A stretch of DNA of 64,000 nt from JBGQBN01 sp041494805 (GTDB taxonomy: Bacteria; Acidobacteriota; Terriglobia; Terriglobales; Acidobacteriaceae). Location: NCBI GenBank assembly GCA_041494805.1, contig JBGQBN010000011.1, positions 1 to 64,000 of the forward strand, given 5' to 3'. The notes beneath the pieces were generated by a model. The model did no database searches. It was not told the origin of the DNA and saw only the letters and a list, made by a program, of their open reading frames with translations. The first letter of the stretch is position 1; the number at the start of each line of letters is the position of its first letter. This document shows, piece after piece, positions 16,568 to 25,271 of this stretch. The translations under genes and the position numbers were made by a program.

Positions 16568-18055
16568 ATGAAAACAAATCTTTTCTTTTCCAATCCAGCA
16601 GACATCGAAACCGAATGTCTGGTTGTAGTCGTGCTCGACCGAGGCGATAAAGACAAGCCCGAAGTGTCCGTCGAAAGCACAGACGCCAGCATCAAGAACG
16701 CGGCGGTCGACGTACTCGCGAGCGGTGAGGTTACGGCCAAAATCTTTGAGCCCACGCTGCTGCATCATCCTGCCAAGCTGAAGGCCAAACGCCTGCTGCT
16801 TCTGGGCGGAGGCAAGGCCAAAGGCTTCTCCACCTTCGAGCTGCGCCGCCTGGCTGGAGCCGCTGTGCGCAATCTGAAATCGCGAGGCGTGCGCAGCTTT
16901 GCATTTGTCGCTCCCGACGGCATGACTGGGGAAGACGCCGTAAAGGCCATCGTCGAAGGCGCGTTTGTGGGCAACTTCGATGCCAACACCTATCAGAGCG
17001 ACCGCAAGGACCAGAGGATTGACGCTCTCACCATCCTGGCTCGTGGTGACCAGGCGCGCCTGCAGCAGGTGATGAACGAAGCTAGCATCCTGGGCGAGTC
17101 GCAGAATTTCACTCGCGAACTGGTGAATGAACCCAGCAACCGCATGACGCCCACCAAGCTGGCCGACCATGCCCGCAAGATGGCACAGGAAGTCGGACTG
17201 AAGTGCGAGGTCTATGGCGCGGACAAGATCCGGGAACTCAAGATGGGCGCTTTCTGGGGCGTGGCGCAAGGCTCGGACGAGCCGCCAGCGCTGATCGTAC
17301 TCCGCCACGAACCTGCCGGGGCGCCCGTCGAACCCATGCTCGGCCTAGTGGGAAAAGGGATTACGTTCGACACTGGCGGCATTTCGATCAAACCCTCCGA
17401 CGGCATGGAAAAGATGAAATACGACATGGCCGGCGGCGCCGCCATGCTCGGTGCCATGCGCGCGATTGCACTGCTCAAACCGAAAGTGAAGGTCACGGCC
17501 ATCGTCTGCGCGACCGAGAACATGCCTTCGGGCAAAGCGCAAAAGCCGGGCGACGTGCAGATTGCCATGTCCGGCAAGTCCATCGAGATCATCAATACCG
17601 ATGCCGAGGGGCGACTTGTCCTCGCCGACGGCCTCTTCTATGCCCGCCAACTCGGCTGCACTCACCTGGTGGATGCGGCTACGCTGACCGGCGCAGTCGT
17701 AGTTGCGCTGGGCTACATCAATGCTGGCGTCTTCGCCAATGACGAAAAAATGTATGAGCGTTTCAGCAAGGCGCTGGCCAAGGCAGGCGAGAAATTTTGG
17801 CGCATGCCGCTCGACGAAGAATACAAAGAGAGCATTCGCTCCAATATTGCGGACATCGTTAATTCCGGCGGGCGTTGGGGAGGTGCCATCAACGCGGCCA
17901 TGTTCCTGAAGGAATTTGCCGAGGACACGCCCTGGCTGCACCTCGATATCGCCGGCACTGCCTGGACGGAGGAAGCCAAGCCCTGGATCGCCAAGGGGCC
18001 CTCGGGGATTGCAGTGCGGAGCCTGGTGGAGTTCGCCAGGGATTTTGCGAGCTGA
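16568..18055 (+). CDS. pepA: Leucyl (M17) aminopeptidase
   Basis: PepA is a hexameric cytosolic dizinc aminopeptidase. The 495-residue protein has the family signature NTDAEGRL, the metal-binding K in GKGITFDTGG and D in KYDMAGGAA, and the N-terminal macro-like domain. The frame is open 23 codons before the chosen ATG at 16568, but conserved sequence starts at MKTNLFFSNP. In some bacteria PepA also binds DNA; nothing here bears on that. It is convergent with argS, ending 55 bases away. Confidence 0.95.
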   Translation: MKTNLFFSNPADIETECLVVVVLDRGDKDKPEVSVESTDASIKNAAVDVLASGEVTAKIFEPTLLHHPAKLKAKRLLLLGGGKAKGFSTFELRRLAGAAVRNLKSRGVRSFAFVAPDGMTGEDAVKAIVEGAFVGNFDANTYQSDRKDQRIDALTILARGDQARLQQVMNEASILGESQNFTRELVNEPSNRMTPTKLADHARKMAQEVGLKCEVYGADKIRELKMGAFWGVAQGSDEPPALIVLRHEPAGAPVEPMLGLVGKGITFDTGGISIKPSDGMEKMKYDMAGGAAMLGAMRAIALLKPKVKVTAIVCATENMPSGKAQKPGDVQIAMSGKSIEIINTDAEGRLVLADGLFYARQLGCTHLVDAATLTGAVVVALGYINAGVFANDEKMYERFSKALAKAGEKFWRMPLDEEYKESIRSNIADIVNSGGRWGGAINAAMFLKEFAEDTPWLHLDIAGTAWTEEAKPWIAKGPSGIAVRSLVEFARDFAS

Positions 18056-18110
18056 ATTCTGGGCCACGGATTTGCGCGGATTAGCGCGGATCTGAAATCG
18101 GGAAGCACGT

Positions 18111-20081
18111 CTACATCACCGGTGGCACGGTGATCCCCATCACCGCCAGGGAGCGGATCAGTTCGCGGCGTACGACTGCCGCCGTCGCCAGCAGGAACTT
18201 CTTCCGGCCTTCGTCCGCTTCGTTGAGAATGGGATGGCGGTGGTAGAAGTAGTTGAAGAGCTGCGCCAGTTGAAAGGCATGTTTCGCCAGATACGCAGGC
18301 TCGGTAGTGGCGATGCACTGGTCGACGATGTAAGAAGTCTTCGACGCCGCGAGCCATAGTTCCCAAATTTCGTTGCCAGCTTCTCCACTCAGGTATTGGG
18401 AGAAATCAAAGCCCTCCGCGGAGAACTGATCCGGCTCGATCCCGCCTTTGCGAAAAATGTTGGTGGCGCGCACCACGGCGTACTGGGCATAGGGTCCGGT
18501 CTCGCCTTCAAAACTGAGCGCTTCCTTGAAGTCGAAGGCAATCACGGAGGGCTTGGTGAATTTGAGCATGAAATAACGCAGCGCACCGATAGCGATCTGG
18601 GTCGCGATGGCCAGGCGCTCAGCGTCGCTCAACTGCGCATGGCGGGAATCCACTTCTTTTTTGGCCGAAGCAATGAGCGTGTCGATCAGGTCGTCAGCTT
18701 TCACGCCGAAGCCTTTGCGGCCGGAGACCTCGATGTGCGCACGGCCCTTGTCTTCGTCGGAGAGTTCGTAGCCGAGTTCGGCAGCGCAGCCTGGGGTAAG
18801 CGCGACCATCTCGTAGGAAAAATGCCTGTAATGGTCAGCCTGCCGGTTGTAGCCGAGGCCGCGCAGCGCTTCAAGCACGGTGTTCTGCGCCTCGGCCTGG
18901 CGGGCGTCAATCACGTTGTAGATTTCGGCCACATCCCCAAAATGGGGGTGGTCCAACGCGCCGACCGGGGTTGAAATCCAGCAGTCACGACCGTTGGGAT
19001 AGCGATAGAACTTGCGATATCCGAAGTCGCGGCCGAGCAGACCAAACTTCCACAGGTGGTAGGCGATATCTTTACCGACGTAGCCGACGGTACCGTTGGA
19101 ACGGACAATCACTTTCTGGTCTTCCTCAGCTACCCGACCGTCCTCCGCACCCTCTTTGTGCTCCGTGGTCAGAATCTTTCCTCTCCGCATCACCCAGCAA
19201 CCCTTGTTCTTGCCCTCGGTCTCGAAGAAGAGCACGCCGCCTGCTTTCAGCTTGGTGAAAGCTGCGTCCCAGAAGTGGAGGTGCAGAATTTCGCTCTCAC
19301 GGGGCAGGAAGTCGTACTTGATTTCGAGGCGATCCATGGTCTCCAGATGACGGCGCAGGACCGCGGTGGACATCAACTCGGCGAGGGCAGCGGTTTCGTT
19401 CCCACCCTGTTCAATCGCATGTAAGGTTTGTGTGCGCGATTGCAGGTTCTGCTTGTCCTGCTCGTACCAGTGCGAGACACGGGCATAAAGGTCCCAGCAG
19501 TAATAATCAAATCGCGGTTGGCGGGCGAGTTGTTCGATTTCTGCCCGCGTTTTTTTCTCCAGATGCAGAAAGCCCACGACAACATCGGCCACCTGGACGC
19601 CAGTGTTGTCGATGTAGTTCTGAACGTCCACTTCGCGCCCCGCAAAATGCAGCAGGCGGACGAAGGTGTCGCCCAGGATGGCGTTGCGTAAGTGTCCTAT
19701 GTGCGCCGCCTTGTTGGGATTGATGCTGGAGTGCTCCACCAGGATCTTGCCCGGTGCATTTTCAGTTCTGGGTCTTTCATCAGCGGCAAGGGCGGCTGCC
19801 ACTTCCCCGCGTTTGAGACGCGCATTGATGTAGCCCGCGCCGGCAAGCTCAAACTTCTCAAATCCCGGCACCACGCCGATGCTGGCGACGATTTCTTCCG
19901 CGATTTTGCGGGGTGGTTTGCGGAGTTTCTTGGCCAGTTCGAAAGCCAGCGGCAGAGCGTACTCCCCCAGGTCCACGCGGGGAGGCTGCTCAATGACGAT
20001 TCGGGGCAAGTCGAGATCGTAAGCGCGACGCAGGAAGTCGCGCACGTGCTGGGCTAGCCGACGTTCCAGATGGTGATACAA
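18111..20081 (-). CDS. argS: Arginyl-tRNA synthetase
   Basis: This class I synthetase charges tRNA-Arg. The 656-residue protein has the N-terminal Add1 domain, the HIGH signature at 127-130 (NPNKAAHIGHLRNAI), the SGRKGFGVKADDLID loop in place of KMSKS, and a C-terminal anticodon-binding DALR domain. Many ArgS proteins replace KMSKS in this way. Translation seems to start at a TTG (20079-20081) preceded by GAGGGA. The gene is about 80-100 residues longer than the E. coli enzyme, with extra sequence in the middle of the catalytic domain. Confidence 0.95.
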   Translation of the reverse strand: MYHHLERRLAQHVRDFLRRAYDLDLPRIVIEQPPRVDLGEYALPLAFELAKKLRKPPRKIAEEIVASIGVVPGFEKFELAGAGYINARLKRGEVAAALAADERPRTENAPGKILVEHSSINPNKAAHIGHLRNAILGDTFVRLLHFAGREVDVQNYIDNTGVQVADVVVGFLHLEKKTRAEIEQLARQPRFDYYCWDLYARVSHWYEQDKQNLQSRTQTLHAIEQGGNETAALAELMSTAVLRRHLETMDRLEIKYDFLPRESEILHLHFWDAAFTKLKAGGVLFFETEGKNKGCWVMRRGKILTTEHKEGAEDGRVAEEDQKVIVRSNGTVGYVGKDIAYHLWKFGLLGRDFGYRKFYRYPNGRDCWISTPVGALDHPHFGDVAEIYNVIDARQAEAQNTVLEALRGLGYNRQADHYRHFSYEMVALTPGCAAELGYELSDEDKGRAHIEVSGRKGFGVKADDLIDTLIASAKKEVDSRHAQLSDAERLAIATQIAIGALRYFMLKFTKPSVIAFDFKEALSFEGETGPYAQYAVVRATNIFRKGGIEPDQFSAEGFDFSQYLSGEAGNEIWELWLAASKTSYIVDQCIATTEPAYLAKHAFQLAQLFNYFYHRHPILNEADEGRKKFLLATAAVVRRELIRSLAVMGITVPPVM

Positions 20082-20180
20082 GGGTCCCTCTAAGCTGTTG
20101 AAGAAGATAGTGATTGTAGCAGAGCGGGTGCGGCTGCGAAGTTTGACGAGGGATGCCGGGTTCCCTATGATGAAAAATCA

Positions 20181-20260
20181 GTCGTTGGTCGTTCGTCGTT
20201 CGTCGTTGGGCCAGAAACACTTACCAAGCTGGCCCACGCCAACGAACAACGACCAACGAC
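20181..20260. repeat. Heptad element with facing arms
   Basis: The left arm has four units (GTCGTTG, GTCGTTC, GTCGTTC, GTCGTTG) and GGCC; the right arm begins GGCC and has CAACGAA, CAACGAC, CAACGAC. The arms are largely complementary. The element fills most of the divergent gap between argS and larC and ends 14 bases before the larC start codon. Confidence 0.85.
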
Positions 20261-20273
20261 CTAGGACTGGTTC

Positions 20274-21620
20274 ATGCGCGTAGCCTACCTCGACTGTTTT
20301 TCCGGCATGAGCGGCGACATGTTTCTGGGTGCGCTGGTGGATGCCGGTGTGCCGGTGCGGGTTTTCGAGGAAACGGTTGCGGCGCTCGATATCGGGGCGC
20401 GTCTGGAGATTTCCCGCGTCAATCGCAGCGGGATCAGTGCGACCAAGGTGGATGTTTACGTTCACGGCGAAAAGGAACTGCCGCGGGAGGTGTACTGGGA
20501 GCAGCATGCTCATGAGCATCACCATGAACACGAGCACGCGCATGGACCCGAGCACGACCATGTCGAACTGCGGGAACACAATTATGCCCGGGCTAGCCAG
20601 GAGCCGTCGCGGACGGGGGCGCCCGCGCCACACGAGCACGGACGGGGGTTGACGGAGATTCGCGAGATCATCCGCCGGGCGGCCATCAGCGCGGGCGCGA
20701 AGCAGACGGCGATCGCCATCTTCGAGGCCCTCGGTGCGGCGGAGGCTAAGATCCACAATAGTGACATCAAGAATATCCACTTTCATGAAGTGGGCGCGGT
20801 GGATGCGATGGTGGACATCGTTTGCGCGGCGGTGGGGGCAGAAGCGCTGGGCGTGGATGAGATCATCTCCTCGCCGCTCAACGTGGGAGGCGGAACGGTG
20901 AAGTGCGCGCACGGGACATTTCCCGTGCCCGCGCCGGCAACGGTGGAGCTATTGAAGGGCGCACCGGTGTATTCGTCAGGAATTCAAGCGGAACTAGTCA
21001 CGCCAACCGGTGCCGCCATCGTAAAAACGCTCGCGAAACGATTCGCGCCGTTTCCAGAAATGAAGATCGAAAAGAGCGGATACGGTGCGGGCACGCGCGA
21101 CTTCCCTGGCCACGCAAATGTCGTTCGGCTGACCATTGGCGAGTCACAACCGGAGTTGGCCGCGAAGACCTCCCAGGAGACGATTACCGTGCTCGAGGCC
21201 AACCTCGACGATCTGAATCCGCAGGTCTTCGGCTACGTAATGGATCGTCTGCTCGAGGAAGGTGCGCTGGATGTCTTTGCCATACCGGTGCAGATGAAAA
21301 AGAGTCGCCCAGGAACACTGCTGACTGTTCTTTGCAAACCCGAAGATGCCACCAGATTGACGCATCTGATCTTTACTGAAACAACCACGCTGGGCGTGCG
21401 TCGGCGCGAAGAAAAACGCCACACCCTGGCACGGAAATGGATTACCGTGACCACGCGCTGGGGCGATGTGCGGTTGAAGGTCGCGAGCATGAATGGGACG
21501 ATTACGAACTACGCTCCTGAATATGAGGACTGCAGACGGATCGCCTCGGAGCAGCATGTGCCGTTGAAGAGTGTAATGAATGAGGCTGTCGAGTCTTACT
21601 TAAAGACCCTCAAGGGCTGA
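20274..21620 (+). CDS. larC: LarC nickel-insertion enzyme
   Basis: LarC inserts nickel into pyridinium-3,5-bisthiocarboxylic acid mononucleotide to complete the nickel-pincer cofactor used by lactate racemase and related LarA-type enzymes. The 448-residue protein starts with the typical AYLDCFSGMSGDMFLGALVD and has VGAVDAMVDIVC and AATVELLKGAPV-like blocks. Residues of about 78-122 form a His/Glu-rich insert (runs of HEHHHEHEHAH type), likely a nickel store. It is one uninterrupted frame, whereas the Lactiplantibacillus gene needs a ribosomal frameshift. No larA, larB or larE is in the window. Confidence 0.92.
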   Translation: MRVAYLDCFSGMSGDMFLGALVDAGVPVRVFEETVAALDIGARLEISRVNRSGISATKVDVYVHGEKELPREVYWEQHAHEHHHEHEHAHGPEHDHVELREHNYARASQEPSRTGAPAPHEHGRGLTEIREIIRRAAISAGAKQTAIAIFEALGAAEAKIHNSDIKNIHFHEVGAVDAMVDIVCAAVGAEALGVDEIISSPLNVGGGTVKCAHGTFPVPAPATVELLKGAPVYSSGIQAELVTPTGAAIVKTLAKRFAPFPEMKIEKSGYGAGTRDFPGHANVVRLTIGESQPELAAKTSQETITVLEANLDDLNPQVFGYVMDRLLEEGALDVFAIPVQMKKSRPGTLLTVLCKPEDATRLTHLIFTETTTLGVRRREEKRHTLARKWITVTTRWGDVRLKVASMNGTITNYAPEYEDCRRIASEQHVPLKSVMNEAVESYLKTLKG

Positions 21621-21664
21621 GGCCCTTCGAGTGTCGAACCGCAGAACGTAGGGCCGGAGGCCCT
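21612..21664. repeat. Two AGGGCC-type hairpins
   Basis: AAGGGC-TGAG-GCCCTT (21612-21627) includes the larC stop codon and could terminate transcription weakly. AGGGCC-GGA-GGCCCT (21650-21664) is a second, perfect 6-bp hairpin. Both lie in the 74-base gap before metG and neither has a U tract, so they may instead be copies of a short intergenic palindrome. Confidence 0.6.
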
Positions 21665-21694
21665 GCTCCACCCAGACACAAGAGCACGAAGCTC

Positions 21695-23704
21695 ATGACC
21701 AAGAAGTTCTACATCACGACGCCTATCTATTATGTCAACGCCAGGCCGCATATCGGCCACGCCTACACGACCATTGCGTGTGACACCATTGCGCGGCGGC
21801 AGCGCATGATGGGCTTCGATACCTACTTCCTGACCGGCACGGACGAGCATGGGCAGAAGATCGAGCGAGCCGCGCAGGCCGCGGGCAAGACGCCGCAGCA
21901 ACTCACGGACGAAGTTTCCGCCGAGTTTCGCGCCCTCTGGGATCGGATGGGACTGACCTACGACGACTTCATCCGCACAACCTCGGAGAAACACAAGCGA
22001 GCCGTGCAACAGTTGTTCCGCCGGATTCGCGACAACGGCCATATCTACAAGGGTCAATACACCGGGCAGTACTGCGTCTTTGACGAACTGTACGTAGATT
22101 CCGTAGGACCGGGTGCGCCTTGTCCGGAATGCGGGCGGCCAACCGAAACAGTGAAAGAAGAGAATTACTTCTTCAAGCTCTCTGCCTTCCAGGACAAGCT
22201 GCTGAGCCTGTACACGGAGCAGCCGGATTTTATCCGTCCGGAAACGCGCCGCAATGAAGTAACGTCGTTCGTGCGTTCCGGGCTGCGCGATCTTTCCGTC
22301 AGCCGCAGCACGTTTTCCTGGGGTATCCCGGTGCCCGATGATCCCAAGCATGTGATCTACGTCTGGCTGGACGCCCTGGCCAACTACATCACCGCACTGG
22401 GCTACGGCTCGGACGACACCCGGCTTTTCGACAGGTACTGGCCCGCCGACCTGCAAATGGTGGGCAAGGAGATCGTCCGCTTCCATTGCGTGTACTGGCC
22501 GGCGTTTCTGATGGCTGCCGGTGTACCACTGCCGAAGAGCATCGTGGCGCATGGGTGGCTGTTATTTGAAGAGAACAAGATGTCGAAGTCGCGTGGCAAC
22601 ATCGTGCGGGCGGAGACGATTCTCGAAGTCCTGGGCGCGGACGCACTGCGTTACTTCCTGCTGCGTGAGGTTGTGTTCGGGCAGGACGGGTCGTTCTCAT
22701 TTGATGCTCTGGTACAGCGCTACAACGCCGACTTGGCCAACGGGCTGGGCAATCTCGCGAGCCGCACTTTGACCATGATCAACCGGTATTTCAAGGGCGA
22801 AGTGCCATATCCTGCAAGCGGTCAGGCACTCAATCCCCCATTCCAGGACCAAAGCGTCTTCCCTAGGGAAGTTGCTGACAGAATAATTGTTAACTATTCG
22901 ACGAAGTTCGACGCCCTCGATTTTTCGGGTGCACTCAAGGAAGCTTGGTTCCTACTTGCCACGGCCGACAAATACATCGTCGAAAACGAACCGTGGGCGC
23001 TAGGTGAGAAAGAGGATGGGGACAGCCGCTCGCGCTTGGCCACCATTCTCTACTCCAGCGCCGAGGCGCTGCGAATTGTGACGGCGCTGGCGCATCCGGT
23101 GATTCCTGAAGCTACGGCGAAGATCTGGGCGCAATTGGGCCTGGGAGACATCAAAACGTTTTCGTTGTCTGATCTGAAATGGGGGCAGCTCAAGCTGGGG
23201 ACGAAGCTGGGCAATGTCGAAGCGGTGTTTCCGCGCGCTGACAAGAGCGCGATCGAAAGGATGCAGAAGATGGAAGAGCAAGGTCGTGGTGTACCGGCGG
23301 TCGCTGAAGAGAAGCCTGTCACGCCCGCAGCACCCGCGAGTCCAGCCGCTGCCGCGCCTGCTGCGCCGGTTGCCGATGGCAAAATCAGCATCGAAGATTT
23401 TGCCAAGGTAGAGCTGCGGGTTGGCCAGGTGAAGTTTGCCGAAAAAGTAAAGGGCGCAGACAGGTTGTTGCGTATTGAAGTGGACCTGGGGACGGAAGTA
23501 CGGCAGGTGGTGGCGGGAATCGCCGAAGCCTATGCACCGGAGGCACTGATCGGACGCAAAGTCGTACTTGTGGCGAATCTGGCGCCGCGGAAGTTGCGCG
23601 GGTTGGAATCGAACGGAATGATTGTGGCGGCGTCGCCCGAGGGCGGCAAGCCGGTGCTGGCTGGCTTTTTGGAAGATGTGCCGGTGGGAACACGGCTGAA
23701 GTAG
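21695..23704 (+). CDS. metG: Methionyl-tRNA synthetase with C-terminal tRNA-binding domain
   Basis: MetRS charges initiator and elongator tRNA-Met. The 669-residue protein has HIGH at residues 19-22, a knuckle of the CPEC type near 140, and KMSKS at 295-299. After the helical anticodon-binding domain comes an Ala/Pro linker (about 535-560) and an EMAP/Arc1p-like domain (DFAKVELRVGQV) that mediates dimerisation and tRNA binding. It heads a forward run with tatD 62 bases downstream; metG-tatD is a common gene pair. Confidence 0.97.
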   Translation: MTKKFYITTPIYYVNARPHIGHAYTTIACDTIARRQRMMGFDTYFLTGTDEHGQKIERAAQAAGKTPQQLTDEVSAEFRALWDRMGLTYDDFIRTTSEKHKRAVQQLFRRIRDNGHIYKGQYTGQYCVFDELYVDSVGPGAPCPECGRPTETVKEENYFFKLSAFQDKLLSLYTEQPDFIRPETRRNEVTSFVRSGLRDLSVSRSTFSWGIPVPDDPKHVIYVWLDALANYITALGYGSDDTRLFDRYWPADLQMVGKEIVRFHCVYWPAFLMAAGVPLPKSIVAHGWLLFEENKMSKSRGNIVRAETILEVLGADALRYFLLREVVFGQDGSFSFDALVQRYNADLANGLGNLASRTLTMINRYFKGEVPYPASGQALNPPFQDQSVFPREVADRIIVNYSTKFDALDFSGALKEAWFLLATADKYIVENEPWALGEKEDGDSRSRLATILYSSAEALRIVTALAHPVIPEATAKIWAQLGLGDIKTFSLSDLKWGQLKLGTKLGNVEAVFPRADKSAIERMQKMEEQGRGVPAVAEEKPVTPAAPASPAAAAPAAPVADGKISIEDFAKVELRVGQVKFAEKVKGADRLLRIEVDLGTEVRQVVAGIAEAYAPEALIGRKVVLVANLAPRKLRGLESNGMIVAASPEGGKPVLAGFLEDVPVGTRLK

Positions 23705-23707
23705 GGC

Positions 23708-23786
23708 AGGCTCTCGGCTCTAGGCTTTGGGCTTTGGGCTCAAGTGGGTGGTTTTCCTGACGACTGATGACTGACGACGAACGACC
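23708..23786. repeat. Two heptad arrays, the second running into tatD
   Basis: The first array (23708-23742) has five units: AGGCTCT, CGGCTCT, AGGCTTT, GGGCTTT, GGGCTCA. The second (23759-23786) has four: GACGACT, GATGACT, GACGACG, AACGACC. The tatD start codon (23767-23769) lies within GATGACT, so the repeat supplies the start codon and the first residues (MTDDERP) of the protein. Confidence 0.82.
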
Positions 23787-24600
23787 GATTCTCGTTGACT
23801 CCCACGCTCATCTGGAAATGGAACAGTTCAATCTGGACCGTCCGGCAGTATTGGAGCGGGCGCGGGAAACGGGCGTGCAGACCATCGTCGCTATCGGCAG
23901 TGGTACTGGACCGGGATCGCTTGACTGCGGAATTCAGCTTGCCGAACAGCACGAGTTTGTGTACGCCACTATCGGCATTCATCCTCACGAGGCCAAGCTG
24001 GCTAACGACGCCGACTTTGAGGAATTGCAGCGTCTGGCGAAGCGGCCCAAGGTCATTGCCTGGGGCGAGATCGGGCTGGATTACTTCTACGATCATTCGC
24101 CGCGCGATGTGCAGCAGCAGGTTTTTTTGCGGCAATTGGAACTGGCGCGGGCGGCCAAGCTGCCAGTGGTGATTCATTGTCGTCCGTCGGATGGCAGCGA
24201 CAATGCCTGGGAAGACTGCCTTACGCTGTTGCGCGAACGCTGGGCGTCAGCGGGCCTTGGCGGAATTCTGCACTGCTTTACCGGGACCTGGCTACATGCT
24301 AAGCGGGCACTCGACATGGGGTTCATGATTTCTTTCGCGGGGAATGTGACTTTTCCCAAGGCGCAGCAGATCCGCGACGCGGCCAAAGAAGTCCCGCTCG
24401 AGCGGATGCTGATTGAAACCGACTCGCCATTTCTGGCTCCGGTGCCGTATCGCGGCAAGCGCAATGAGCCGGCATTCATAAAAGAGGTGGCCCGGCAGTT
24501 GGGTGAGCTACGTGGGCTTGCGACCGAGGAAATCGGCCTGCAAACCGCGAAAAACTTCTACCGCTTCTTTTCACTTCACGAAAAGCTCAACTCCATTTAG
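23767..24600 (+). CDS. tatD: TatD-family metal-dependent hydrolase
   Basis: TatD proteins are TIM-barrel metallohydrolases with DNase activity. This 277-residue protein has the metal-binding DSHAHLE near residue 13, then GIHPHEAKL, AWGEIGLDYFYDHS, VIHCRPS, LHCFTGTW and IETDSPFLAPVPYRGKRNEP, which are the family blocks in order. The N-terminal MTDDERP is encoded by a 7-base repeat array, and no ribosome binding site is evident there. It is downstream of metG in the same orientation and 134 bases before yajQ. Confidence 0.94.
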   Translation: MTDDERPILVDSHAHLEMEQFNLDRPAVLERARETGVQTIVAIGSGTGPGSLDCGIQLAEQHEFVYATIGIHPHEAKLANDADFEELQRLAKRPKVIAWGEIGLDYFYDHSPRDVQQQVFLRQLELARAAKLPVVIHCRPSDGSDNAWEDCLTLLRERWASAGLGGILHCFTGTWLHAKRALDMGFMISFAGNVTFPKAQQIRDAAKEVPLERMLIETDSPFLAPVPYRGKRNEPAFIKEVARQLGELRGLATEEIGLQTAKNFYRFFSLHEKLNSI

Positions 24601-24734
24601 CTTGTTAGGTGCATCTTCCACGGGGGCAGGCTAATCTATCCAAACAGGGGTCAATTGCACATGAGCGGCCAGCGGCTAAAGCCATGCCCTGAGACGAAGC
24701 GTTGACCCAGTAATTCTGTGGGAAGCGACAAACC

Positions 24735-25232
24735 ATGCCAGACAACAGTTTTGACATCGTGAGCAAGATCGACCTGCAAGAGGTATCGAATGCCATCCAG
24801 CAGGCGCTGAAGGAAGTGCACACCCGCTTCGATTTGAAGGATGCGAAGGCGAATATCGAGCTCGAGGGCAAGGAAGCCATCGTGCTGCACTCGATCGACG
24901 AGTACAAGCTGAAGGCTGTGAATGACGTGTTTCAGCAAAGGCTGGTGAAGCGCGGCGTGCCGCTGAAGGGACTGACCTATGGGCCGATCGAGTCGTCTCT
25001 GGGAGGAGCCGCCAAGCAGCGCATCACCATGCAGCAGGGGATCCCCATTGAGAAAGCGAAGGAGATCGTCAGGCTGATCAAAGATTCAAAGAAGAAGGTG
25101 CAGGCATCGATTCAGGGAGACCTGGTGCGGGTGAGCGGGAAAGACCGCGACACCCTGCAGGAGATCATGGCCCTGCTGCGGCAGCAGGATTTCGGGATTG
25201 ACATGCAGTTTACGAATTACAGGACGAATTAA
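24735..25232 (+). CDS. yajQ: YajQ-family nucleotide-binding protein
   Basis: The 165-residue protein begins MPDNSFDIVSKIDLQEVSNA and contains FDLKDAKANIELEGKEA and KRGVPLKGLTYG, which match the YajQ/UPF0234 family throughout. YajQ has two ferredoxin-like domains and binds cyclic di-GMP in Xanthomonas; other homologues bind nucleic acids. Length is standard. The gap upstream contains no recognised promoter. With four PilZ proteins in the window, it adds to the set of likely c-di-GMP receptors. Confidence 0.94.
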   Translation: MPDNSFDIVSKIDLQEVSNAIQQALKEVHTRFDLKDAKANIELEGKEAIVLHSIDEYKLKAVNDVFQQRLVKRGVPLKGLTYGPIESSLGGAAKQRITMQQGIPIEKAKEIVRLIKDSKKKVQASIQGDLVRVSGKDRDTLQEIMALLRQQDFGIDMQFTNYRTN

Positions 25233-25271
25233 TGACAATCCACCGCGGAGGCACAAAAACCGCAGCGAAGG

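Noticed and set aside
16541..17308. Reverse frame opposite pepA
   Set aside because: No start signal or domain; shadow of the M17 peptidase coding pattern.
21596..22552. Reverse frame of over 300 codons opposite metG
   Set aside because: Antisense shadow of the methionyl-tRNA synthetase gene, whose HIGH and KMSKS motifs are intact.
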